This document shows positions 38,271-49,800 of a stretch of 64,000 bases of DNA, piece by piece. Made by a program: the position numbers and the translations under genes. Positions within the stretch are counted from its first letter, which is position 1, and each line of letters opens with the position of its first letter. The DNA comes from Phylloscopus collybita (lineage: Eukaryota > Chordata > Aves > Passeriformes > Phylloscopidae). The DNA is taken from NCBI GenBank assembly GCA_027886175.1, contig JAJNNQ010000018.1, forward strand, positions 18,767,001-18,831,000, in the 5' to 3' direction. Below the pieces are notes generated by a model, which ran no database searches, had not been told where the DNA came from, and worked only from the letters and a program-made list of their open reading frames with translations.

Positions 38271-39942
38271 TAAAAAGAATTTGCAGAACATAGTGTAGTG
38301 AGAGAAAAGAACAGGACTTGAATGAAGATATCCTTTCCTGTCCTATATTGTATTGAAGTAAACCTGGAGAAAATGTTTAGATTTTCAGTATAAATATTCA
38401 TATAAGCATAAGTTAAAGCCCTTTCCCATAGTTACGCGAAACTTGCTATTTACAGTGAAAAAAAATCCTGCAAATAAATTTAGAACAAGAATACACTAAT
38501 AATGCAAATATAATGCTGCAATGAAACCAGTGAATGCTATATTTTGTCCTAGGTAATATGCATGGTAAAGTACTTTTTAAAGATATTAATGGTTATTTTT
38601 GGTGTGCATTAACTGGCTACCTTTATAACTTTCATCCTAATTATTGCTTTTCATTCCTTGTCAGAGCTTTTCAGAAAAGAAAAAAAAAAATCCTTCATGA
38701 ATATTTTAATGAATAAATAGAGTTGCTATGCTGTTACTCTGTATACCTTATTGTATATTATTTTACAGTATTCTGACAACTGACACTTTGTTCATGAAAA
38801 TGAGTGCAAACCTCACAAATGCAAACCAGTATTGTTCATCCAAAAGCCCATACCAGTAATATATTCTATGGCTTTTTCTTCAGTCACTTGTTACATGCCT
38901 GTATAAAAAGATTCACATACCCATTTGGCTCCAAAAACAACATTATAAGACTGAAGTAAAAGATTAAATATGATGAAGGAATGCCCCAAATTAACTGATT
39001 GTTCTGAGATGTGGAAGGCTACAATTATTTTAAATAATCCAATCAATGATTAAGTATTTACAGTGTAATTAATTAAGGTTACAATCAAACCACAAAAAAT
39101 CATTAAAGACATAGGAGAGCTTGCATGGTTAGAGAGAAATATACCTTTAAACTCTTTGCTGGTTTGTAATAAAACTTGTTTACAGATTGCGGTGTTGGTT
39201 GTCAAGATGCTAGAATTAACAAACAAGGAAGAGAGAAGAGAAAGAAGCTGACAGTTTTGTTTTCCTCTGGTTTAATGCAGATGCCACCTCTACTGATTGT
39301 ACTGCCCCTGCTTGTGGTGATTTTCCTTCACCTTGAAACCATATCTATAGTTTTCCCCTTTGACTCCATTGTCTAATAGTTTTTGTTCCAGCTTCCATTT
39401 TCTGATTGTTAGAGCTCATGGTTGTAATAGTTCCTTGTTTCAAATAGTTCAGGTTTATTAGCCTTTGATAAATGGCAATTCTAATTTTTTTTTTCTCTAA
39501 TTCCTTAATTTTTGAGAGAAAAATCTCTTTAGTGTCTATTTATTCATTAAATTTTAGACTTGGGCTTGGATTTGATTTAATCTCTGTTACAACTTTATAA
39601 CCCTTGCATGGATAGCTTTGATGTTCCCTTGCCTCCAGTGAATATACGTTCAGCTTTTTCAGTCTCTTTCATAATACAAATCTTTGTAGCTTGACATAAT
39701 TTTTTCTTTCAGTAGGATGTACTCAAGCAGCAGCAATTATGCTGTTTCCAAGATGTAGTGTCTTGGTAGGGTGAATACACATCTAACCAATTCCAATCTC
39801 AAATCCCAAGCAACATGCCTTGTTTTTTTTAAATACTGAAACAAACAAACAGAGTTTCCAATAAGTTTTAAAGAAATACTGTTATTTTTAGTAGAGGTGA
39901 ACTAGGCTTTTAACTATATATTAGAGATGCATATATCTTTAA

Positions 39943-39959
39943 AAATATATATATATATC
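39943..39959. repeat. (AT)n dinucleotide repeat
   Basis: About eight AT units following an A run. Confidence 0.75.
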
Positions 39960-42429
39960 TCATGAGTCAGTGGAACAGCTCATCCTGCGAAGAATTAAAT
40001 TTGGTTCTACTCTCAATCTGTTTTTACATCTCTGCTTCACTAAGTTTAGGCTTGCTTCTAAGAATTATAGTGTAAAGAGACAGTGTCACATATATAAACT
40101 GAAAAGTTCCTGCAGGACCCTATTTTCTCTCCATTGTTAGGCTGCTTAGTGACAATTCCTACTAATTTCATTCCACTTTTAAGTTACATGCTGGAAATTG
40201 ATCCAGGAGCATGAAAGCTGGGTTATATAACAAGAAAGTGACAAAATAATGTCAAATTATACCAAATGAGGATTTTTCTTTTTGTTTATTTCAAATATTC
40301 CTTTTCCATATTAGTTAGTCATGACATTAAAAAGACATGGGCATACAAAATAAATCTTTAACAACTGCACCTTATGCCCAACTGTTCTGAATATTAACAG
40401 AATTTAACCCTGTTGTCAGTATGAAATTTTTCATGATCATGAATATTCATTTTATCAGGATGGGAGTGAAGACTAGCCCCATCAGTTTCTACTCTAGGAA
40501 TCCCTGAAGAATCACAAGATACATGATGAATTTAAATGTGATCATGGCCTTAATCTGTCTCCTAAATATGATGGTGTCTCTTCTTGATAGTTTATACAGA
40601 TAAAACAAAAAGTGCTTTATCTATATAAAAAAAAAAAAGAGGGCATCCTATTTCTTAACTTCATAAATCTTACAGCATTTCAGAATGAAAAATGTACCTT
40701 CCGTATTTTTTCAAGACTTCTCCCAACTTCAGAGAAATTGCATAGAAACCAACTGCACAAATACATCTTCACTAGTCAAAAGAAATAGTGGAATATAAAT
40801 AAAAAATGTTTTCTGATTGATTAAGAGGAAATTAAAAAACACTTAATTTTTTTTTTTTGTTAAAAAGAAACAAACTAAAAAAGAACATGAATAGATCACA
40901 CACAAACAAAAAAGCTGTAATTTCCCCTTACTGCATTAACAGGAGAAGCAGAAAAGAAGAAGATTGGAGTAATTGTTGGTTGGAGATGTTCTAACTGATT
41001 GAAGCTTCTCCTGAGTGTTTACAAATTTGGTGGGTAGCTACCAAAGCTGCAGTCTCAAACCTCCTGGTTCTCCCATGTGAGAGAAAACACAGAAGGCAAC
41101 TGCAGATTAATTCCCAGTTTTGCAACTGAAAGGAAAAACTGCTGCACATGGTACCTTCTGTACCTGCCTGTGTGTACCTCTGTCCTTGGGCATTTAGCAA
41201 AATCACGTTGATGAACACTCAGAGTATGAACTGTGCTCATTCACTGGAAACCAAATCTGATTTTCTCTGTGCTGTTGATCACGTTTGTCTACATATCTTC
41301 TATTTAAGTCATTGACTGCATAAAGTTTATTTAAGGGAGTTCAGTCAAATGTACAAATAAAGGAATAGGTGAAATGTCTGTTAGCTAGCTAAGAAGGATA
41401 TGACTAATATTTGCTGCACTTAAATGCAGATTTTAGGACATTAAAATATATGACAGTACGTAGACCTTTTCTAACATGGTAACACTGCCAATACCAGAAG
41501 GAGCAATAAACCTTTTTAAACACAGTTAAATATGGAAGTGGTATAGAACTGCAAACAGGCCAATGGAGATTTGTGGTATATTTCCTCCAACATGGTGTTT
41601 TGTGGAGGTAGCAAAATCTACAAGGTAAGAACAAAGAAAATACAGTGAGAGATGTCTGGCAGAGTAACTCTGCCAAACAAGCATAGAAGATATTTGATGA
41701 AAACAGAACAAGCCCTGTCCATCCCCAAATAGAAAAACTACATCAAAAGCAGGTGAAATCAGCCCCTTTATTTTGTAGAAAACATTGAGCAGAACAACAA
41801 CAACAAAAAAATAAATGAGTAAGGAAGATGGAGAAATAAAAACATCCATACTTGGGCCACAGTTTCCTTCATCAAACTGCTCTGAATCCTGGCCACATCC
41901 ATCTTGGTGACTGGGTACCTTGGTCATCAGCCCTGACTTGCCTTAAGTGGAGGTGTGTAGGATTGTTCACCTGCAGCTGATTTAGTATAAAAATGTTAAG
42001 GATTTACTTTTTGCATATTTGATTATATTGACCACGTGTACTGTCAATGAATGCCAGTCTAGTAAACTGTTGGATTGAAACATATTTCTCAGTTTTTTAA
42101 GCATTTCTATCAGAATGGTTTTTACAAAAATGCAATCCACAAATATATTTAGTCTGTGGCACAGGTAGTCTCTCTGTCTTGTCTGTTTACTCTGTAGTAG
42201 AAGAATTGTTTCTAAATGTCCATTCATTTGCTCATGATTTCCAGTGCTACTGTAGTAGAAGTAAATAAAAGTAATTTATTATTGTATAAAGAAAATACTG
42301 GAATCTCACCCAGAAAATTATTTCATAGATTTGAATTTTATTATAAGAACAAATAAATAATTTCTGTTAAACACATCTACAAAGACCTAAATGGTTCATT
42401 AAAAGAAGGGGTTTTATTCCTCTTCTGGC

Positions 42430-42456
42430 TTTTTTTTTTTTCTTTCTTTCTCTTTT
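42430..42456. repeat. Pyrimidine tract T11 plus CTTT units
   Basis: A T run followed by two CTTT units and CTCTTTT. There is no branch point or AG acceptor immediately after it that would mark a credible exon. Confidence 0.7.
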
Positions 42457-45296
42457 AATTATATACTATGCTCTGTCAACAGCAATAAAGAACATGGATG
42501 TGTTTTAACTGTGCTGCAGATATCAGCATATGGGTATATTTAGCAGATCCAGTAACACTTCACCACTCATTCTCAGAACATTTAAAAGTGTAAAATAGTG
42601 TGAAGATAAACCCCCTTAGTAAGCCTCTTGACTCTAGTGGCATATAGTAGTAGTTCTTTAGTAGTCTCAGGAAGCATGCATGGTCCTTCTAGTTTTCAGA
42701 TCAATTTCTCTAATAAAATCCAGAAAATTACAGATTTTAAAAAGTGAAGTATAAAAGAAAGAAAACCCAAGACAATTTTTAATTTTTTAAATTGTATTTT
42801 TATGTATGTTTTGGAATCTGTACAGAAGGTGAAATCAGTGCTAAACCCTTTGAAACCCTTTGTGTTCAAGTAGGAGAGAGCTTCGTCTACATGTTTCTCA
42901 AGGGAAAGAACAGTCAGCAGGTAAGGTGTTGATGGAGACTGTGTGGGGAAGAGCCTGGCATCTCTGTAGATGTGTCTTCTGACATTAGAGAACACTGTGG
43001 GGGGTGAAAGCAGGTATGAAAAAGGGGCTGGTGACTCTCCAGTGCAATCTCACCTCCTCCTTAGCCCTTGCTTGCAAGCGCTGGCAGCAGAGTGCTGTTG
43101 AAGGAGCATTAGCTGAACACAGATGGTCTCTGAGAAGGCGGCCATCCAGCCCTCCCTGGTCTGAGTGGAAGCTGCATGATGTTAAATGGACCTTCCAGAA
43201 TTAGCCAAATTTCTGGTGTGACTGATTCTTGAACCACTCTCTGGGTATAAAATGTGGGAGATTTTGTATTCAGGGATACTGGGACTAAGTTACAGATGGC
43301 CAAGTGCACACCTAAAGGTCCCATTCAAGGAAAATGCATGGGCACAGCTTTAAATAAAACACACAGTTGGGATGAAACTCCTCAATATGAAACTTCTTAC
43401 ATCTGTGTCTAAAGTAAACAAATGCTTAAATATTTTGCCAATAGATGGATTATTTACATTGGCATGATGAAGAGCTTTGCTGCAAAAGCACTTGTAGAAA
43501 GAAAAGACAAAGCTATTATTTCCCACATAGCTAATGTGCCATGATTTGCTTTTGAGAATATTTGTCCTGAAGGTAGGAAAGCCTTTTTAGGTCTACTGAT
43601 AAATGAAACAAATATCTCTGTTCTAGTAAGTATTAGAGTTTATCATTCTAAAAGACCATAGGAATTAAGAAAATGCCTAGAGAGCACATGCTTGACTAGA
43701 GATCTCTGTATGCTGAGTTCAGTCAGGCCCCTTCTGTTTCCTCTGTCAGTTCTTGTCTTACCCTATGTTCTTTTCCTTTTATTTCCTCATTTATATCTAG
43801 GTCCCCTTATCATGTCCTTTCCAGTCTTACAATTGGTAGCTACTTTTTTTCTTAATTTCTTTCCCTCATCTTTCATTGCAATTTTTCTCTGACTCTCTGC
43901 CAAATTACTTACACTCTCACTTCTATATTTCATTTCTTTACTTGTCATTTACAAACAATGTCTGACCTACTTTTGCTCCAGCAATTCTGCCTGCCCATAA
44001 TAACAAAACAAAAACCCCTACATGTGTCTAAACACTGATCCGTGATCCTCAGAACTGCTTAACAGCCACCAAGATCCCCCAAAGCAGACTTTTTGCTCAT
44101 CCCTGCACATTCTGCTGAGGGCAATATGCAGGCATGGTTCAAGCCAGAGCAAATATCAAGGATACTCTCCACATGCAGAAAAACCAAGGTCAGGCCAGTT
44201 TGATTCTCATGTCCTACAGTCATTCAGGACTATGACTTTGACCCCTAAAACACCTCCACCCATCCTCATGACAGAAATCAGCGAATGCTCATTGGTTACT
44301 GTACAGATCATACCTGATTGCAGGTCAGAACTGAGCAAAATGTAGATATTTATTTCACAACACTGTAGGATTTTGGCAGTACATGGGTCTGAGAGAAGGT
44401 CCAGTGACAAGCTGTTTGTAATGTTATTTGAATACTCTGCTTTAGAAAGTGCATTGTTGCTGTGAGCTTGTCTGTGCCACTCGGTCTCAAATGAGAAATC
44501 ATCCTCAACTTGTTCTATATACTGCTGTAGATTTATCCAAAGGACAGACAAGGACCTCTAGTTTCCTTAGCTGCATTCCCTATTCTGGCTTCCTTAGCAG
44601 GAGGGATTTGCAGAGACTCTCCAGAGGAGAAAGTGGCCTGAAAGCTGCCTCACTGGTGACTTGAAGTCCCTCACAGTGGTCATAACTAGTCACCCTAACA
44701 CTAAACTTTACAAATGTAGGTAGATCTTTCACTGAACAGGCTCTGCCACCTGAATGTGGGGTTTCAATCACACCTACCAGAGCACAGCTCTGCAACAGGC
44801 ACAGAAAAGCAACAGTCTAATTGCAGTGGTGCTTATTTAAGGGTGTGAAGCTGGTTCTTGGTGGAAATCTAATCAATGCGTAGATTGCCTTATTTTTGTG
44901 CCTAAAAAAGAGCCTATCTTTCACTGAAGACCCTAAAGTTTTGTTATTTTTGTTTCAGTAAGGAATACCTGAACTAGCAGAACTGGTTGTCAAGGAGTCA
45001 ATATTTACCACAGTTTAAGATAGCAGCTATTTAACCTAGTAAGAATATCTGTCATTAGCAGTCAGCACTCACAAACACACACAGTGGATTTTGAAGCCTT
45101 TAAGCCTCCACCAAAGCTTTACTATTTCACTATTATGACTCTCTCTAACTTGTCCTCATTTTATCAATTTGCTTATTATTGTTATGAATTTTCACAGGTG
45201 AAGCATGGTTGCACCATTGACTTAATTTTTCACCCTAAAGTTGCAATCACAAAGGCAAAATTCACCAGTTTAATTTGAATGAACATCCTAATAGAT

Positions 45297-45808
45297 TTAG
45301 GACTCGTTTATCTCGTTCTCGAATGCCTTAAAGTTGTACCTAAAGGTACAAAAAGAACCAGTAGATGGCTCTGTAGTTCCTGAATTATGAGCACGGAATC
45401 GGGAGGCTTTGATAGCTTTGACTTTTGCGAGTAAATTTGATTTGGTGACACCAATGACAGGAATAAACTTCATGCCGACTTGCTGAAATGGGACACTTCC
45501 ATTTGTTATGCCACACCGTTTCAAAATGGCCCGTCTGTCCTCGACTCACATCGACCTTGAAGATTTCTGAGGGAGCAACAGGAGTGCTGTTGTCCTGTAC
45601 AGGCAATGTCTCCAAATAAATCAGCAGCAGCTTGACACCCAGCTTATGGGAGAGGGCAGAATTACTGAGCAATGCCATGTGCTGCTCGTGGCAGAGTGAT
45701 GAACACGAAGGTGTGGGGGCTGCTACAGATGCCCGAGCCCAGTGGTGTTGTCCCCTGGTAGATGGGATTCAAACTGAGCATGCTGAACATATGCTTGCAC
45801 TGCAATTA
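45297..45808 (-). pseudogene. Broken protein-coding remnant, parent unknown
   Basis: Three consecutive minus-strand segments read as protein-like sequence, each in a different frame from the next. Segment 1 runs from the TAA at 45806-45808, with ATG codons at 45788-45790 and 45779-45781, to a stop at 45662-45664; it contains SSPHTFVFITLPRAAH. Segment 2 covers about 45550-45680 and contains ALSHKLGVKLLLIYLETL. Segment 3 covers about 45297-45548; it contains KFIPVIGVTKSNLLAKVKAI and ends at the stop at 45297-45299. In total there are about 165 codons with two frame changes, at about 45665-45680 and 45529-45550. The segments abut without intron-like gaps, so small indels are more likely than splicing. 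By eye I count about fourteen CpGs in 480 bases, far more than in the flanks. I do not recognise the protein. It may be a processed pseudogene of a host gene or an old endogenous viral insert; neither is shown. No poly(T) marking a minus-strand poly(A) tail is visible on the left side. Confidence 0.5.
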
Positions 45809-46783
45809 ACTACCAAACACTCAGAAAAGGTTGTTTCTGTTTTACTTCAAAATAAAACTGACTGAGAAAGGGAAAGAAAAAAGCAGGAAGGAAATGCACA
45901 ATTTAAAAAAAAAAAAAAAAAAAAAGAATTGGCTTTTATAAATCAAGGAATTTAATAATTTTTTAGAGGCAATTTAGAGGAAGTAGTAGGATTTCCTCTC
46001 TGCACAACCCTCATTTATGAGCACAGGACCTGGGTGGGCTTTCAAAGTCAAAGGAGATTTTAAGCATGCTTGAGTGCTCTGGCACAGGTCAGCAGGCTCC
46101 CCTCGGTGTATTCCTCCACAGCTTAAAATCCTTTAAATATGTGCAAAAATTACTGCAGGAAAAGGGGATTTTGAAAATTTATATGTGGGGCTCTGCACTG
46201 AGTATAAATGTTGGTTGTATCTAAATGTGAGTTAATCGATCTACGTAAAAAACCTGGGAATAGTGCAAAACTCTCTAGAGTTTGAAAATGAGCAGGGACC
46301 AATTCCCTTTCTAACAAAGCAAAGCAGTTGCATCTGTACCAGTTGAGATGGCTATCTGTGTGCTTTAACCCATATGAAAACAATATAAGACGTTTGGGCT
46401 GACTGTGCTCTGTGACAGGACACACAGAAGTAGCATGCTGTGACCCAATAATCAAAAAATGTTAGTTTTCCCCCTAAAGTAGATGTTCTACCTGAAAAAT
46501 ATTTAATTCATACTTCATAATGAAAAATACTAGTAAATTCCTAGAAAAAATGTCCTAACTGTACTTCTGAAGGAAATGCATTTTACAGACATTTTCCAGA
46601 TAGTTTTAGTGTGTTTCAATGGCACATGGATAATGTTTCTACTATTTAACTGCTAAAAAACCAGTGCAAGCTGTTTTAGAAAGAGAGATCCATTGATTTT
46701 ATGGCAAAAATTTTCAAGGATGTTGATATTCAAGCATCAACATGAAAAATCAACATTAAACATTATGTGTTTATGTCAATAAC
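45809..46783. other. Gene-free DNA between the coding remnant and the CR1 stub
   Basis: It holds a 21-base A run and otherwise AT-rich sequence with a slightly GC-richer patch near 46.03-46.12 kb. The minus-strand frame at 46150-46455 (101 codons) lies upstream of the coding remnant on the same strand, but I see no recognisable domain in it. Confidence 0.6.
45905..45925. repeat. Run of 21 A
   Basis: An A homopolymer about 100 bases to the right of the coding remnant. On the plus strand it would be the tail of a plus-oriented retrocopy, which is the wrong orientation for the minus-strand remnant, so the two are probably unrelated. Confidence 0.9.
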
Positions 46784-46818
46784 TCATCCTCCAACCCAAA
46801 GTATTCTATGATTCTATA
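46784..46818 (+). mobile_element. CR1 3' tail stub
   Basis: The text ccaacccaaagtattctatg followed by attctata matches the last bases of CR1 elements, including the octamer repeat tail. Only about 35 bases are recognisable. Either the insertion was extremely 5'-truncated or the rest has decayed past recognition. Confidence 0.6.
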
Positions 46819-49800
46819 AACAAAATAATGATCTGCTATGCTTTTTTATAAATACAAAACACTCTCCAAGCACCTTAAAAGCTTCCCTTGCATTGGCAAT
46901 GATTTTCAGAGTAAGGAAAGTAAAATTACAATGGAGAAAATTCAGCTAGCACTATTCTTTGTTTCACTGCAGAAAAGCTGCATGTGGAGAGATCATTGCA
47001 TTTATATAATGCAGTAAATTTCTGTGACCTTTCCCTTCCTTAGAAGTGGCTAAAACATCTCACAGAATTCAGCATTAAGCACCAGTATTATTTTGGAAAC
47101 CACACTCTTTTAGTAGTCTGAGAAATAAATATTAATATATTTTTTAATGTACAAATGTAGTCATATTTGCCTGGGTAAAAGACAAATCTGAGTTTAAGGC
47201 AACCCATACCTTCTAAATTTATGAAGGCCCAAACATATTTTAAATTTCTCTTGTTAATGACAATTAAATACATTTTGCTTCTATTGAGAATAACAATTTT
47301 AGGTTAAGCTAGCTTGAATTACATTACATTCACTTGCTAAGTGAGCTAACAGAATAGCTGGTATGTGGCAAAGTGCTTCCCTGATAGCTATATTCAACTT
47401 CTACCCTATGGTAAGTCTGAGATAATTCAATTGCAATATGTGAATACAACATGACCCTTGGATTCAAATGCCTAAAGAATTGTGAGGGACAAAGTCCTCT
47501 CAGGTTTGATTAAATACAATGTATGAACCTCTTCAGTTGCCTGTGGTGGTGATCTTGTTATTTGGTAATATTAACTTATTAGCAAAATTTGATTTCACCA
47601 ACCTTTGACTTTTTTTTGTCCTCATTTTGTCACATGTCAGATTGTTATCTCTCTGAACTAGACGACTTCTGAACTCCCAGCTTTAACTGGCATCACAGAA
47701 CTGACAAAGGTTGATGAAGAGATGCTTCTTCATTTCAGATTTACAGAATTATCCTTATCCCCTTTCCAGTCTGGGATTGGAAGCATGTTTGTACACTGCA
47801 GACATATTATACTTTAAAATCAAAGTTCAAAGTTCTATCTAAAAACTGTTAAAACTCATCTCAGAAAGCTACAGGCAGAGAACAGATAAAGCATTCATAT
47901 ATACTACAGAAAAAATTTTAAATATTACTGTAGACACACTCTATGGTTTGTTTTGGTTTTTCTCCCAGTCCATCTACTGTTGGGAAGTGACTCTATATAT
48001 TCATTTTAATTCTAACCACTGGCAGATTACCACAATATGAACTATACAATTCATATTATGTAGGATAAATGCAATAATTTTACTGAAGCTGAGAGAGAAA
48101 CCCCAGCATCCTGAATTTACAGTAAGTGCTTGAAAATAACATCCATTCTTCTCTGCAAGATACAGTATTAAGACCAGATTTTTTTCAGGGTTCTGAATGA
48201 TTATACTTAAAGCCACTTAACCATATTGATATAACAACTGCTGGAGAAGTCAAAGCATGGTTGCTTATAACTTTATATGGTGTACACTTCAGAAAAAATA
48301 TGTATAGTATATATCTGACTCAAACTAATATGTAATTTCCACTAAGGATAAAGAAGAACGATAAAAAAAATTATATGGTCTCAATGGAGATTTTCCAAAA
48401 GTTTTTGGAAGTGTTTATGGATTCAAAAAAGAATGTTGGTAAGTACTGTTGTCAAAAAAACCCAAGCCTTGTGCATGGATGCACTCATGCACAAGCTGTT
48501 ATACATTAGGGGACTGTTTGCCCTCACTGGTCTGGGGTTTTGGTGTGGGTTTTTTTTTAACACAGGAAAGATTTGGGGGTTGACATTTTCCTTCTTCCAG
48601 AAGTGGCTATACCCTTATCCTCTATTGAGCAAGATTGGAAAGAACTGAAAGCAGATGGTGTAATGTAACCAGAGTGAGAGATGAAGCAAATACTTCAGAA
48701 AGAATAGTGAGAAAGCCTTTCTATCTGTATCATGCCAGGACACTTCTCAGCCCACGTCCACACTATAATTAGTTAGCACATGGGATCCATGGCTAGTAAT
48801 GCTTTCAAACAACAAGCTCAGAATGATTTGGTACAAAATTTAGAAAATGTGCAGGTTGAAAATGACATCTTTATTTTTTGACACGTTAGTGAGTCTTTAT
48901 TTGAAAAATGTTTTGATATATATTTTAAAAGCTTTTAAATATATAAACACAAAATTGCATGAAGTCATAAATATCTAGTAATTTTCCTTAAAATTTATCC
49001 AATTTTTCATTGCTATGTCCATGTGCTCCACTTTAAATAAAAGCAAGTTCATGTGATATACATCTCTTAAGACCATTCTTCGTGGCAATATTGGGAGAGA
49101 CATCAGTCTTTCCCCATACAAGTTCTCTGTAGAAATTCTTAAGGGAACACTCCTATTTCTGTAAGTGAAAATTAAGTTTCTCTAGGGAACTGGTTATGCC
49201 TCTGACCGAATGCAGAAAGACACAGAATCCACAAACCCCGCTAATGACAACATTTCCCTTTATGAGCCAGAAGGAATTATGTTCTTTATCCAGAGGTCTC
49301 CAACAAGGATTATTTTATTGATTTCAGAAAGCTGAGTGAATTGAATGTCACAAATAACTATGTTATTAACATGCAACAGCCTCAAAAAATATAGGTAATA
49401 GATCAGGTCTCCAATATTTGCTCAGCTGAAGGATGAGTTTGACACCTTACCAAGAGCCCAGAGGTCACATTTAATTTACATAAAAGAGATCAGATCTCCT
49501 TCCCTCTCATCTGCTTAAAGGCAGGATGAGATTCACAGATTCATTTATTCAAGCAGATGTTGGTTAGACAAATATATACAGGGAAGTCCTTGGGTGATTG
49601 ATAATGGACTACTCTAACTGATCAAAATAATGTGACCTTGAAATACAGGGATTTTGCCTTTCCTTAGAAACAGGTATAGTGATTGGGTGTGTTGCTTTAA
49701 TTTGTTTCCTATTCACTATTTAAAATGCTGTTATCTTTCTTTCTCTATGGAAAAAATCAACAATCTAGGACCTCTGAATTTGGAATGAAAACCCTCTCAT

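Larger units (their letters stand above)
34804..45296. other. Gene-free AT-rich DNA
   Basis: About 10.5 kb without a supported gene or recognisable transposon. Listed items are paired hairpins at 35.05-35.11 kb, an A run at 35.89 kb, tandem duplications at 35.77 and 37.49 kb, a short CA/TA repeat at 38.25 kb, an AT repeat at 39.94 kb and a pyrimidine tract at 42.43 kb. The minus frames at 41526-41927 and 44207-44551 exceed 110 codons but have no recognisable domain and no gene context. Confidence 0.65.

Noticed and set aside
41526..41927. 133-codon minus-strand frame with a hydrophobic middle
   Set aside because: The hydrophobic part comes from a CAA/A-rich tract read in reverse. No family resemblance, and the first part gives equally plausible text in another frame.
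42430..42456. Polypyrimidine tract as a splice acceptor
   Set aside because: No AG followed by a plausible exon and donor was found nearby.
44207..44551. 114-codon minus-strand frame about 0.75 kb from the coding remnant
   Set aside because: I considered it as a continuation of the 45.3-45.8 kb remnant, but the CpG excess does not extend here and nothing links the two.
46150..46455. 101-codon minus-strand frame upstream of the coding remnant
   Set aside because: Considered as an N-terminal part of the remnant, but it is separated by an A tract and stops and shows no coherent family features.
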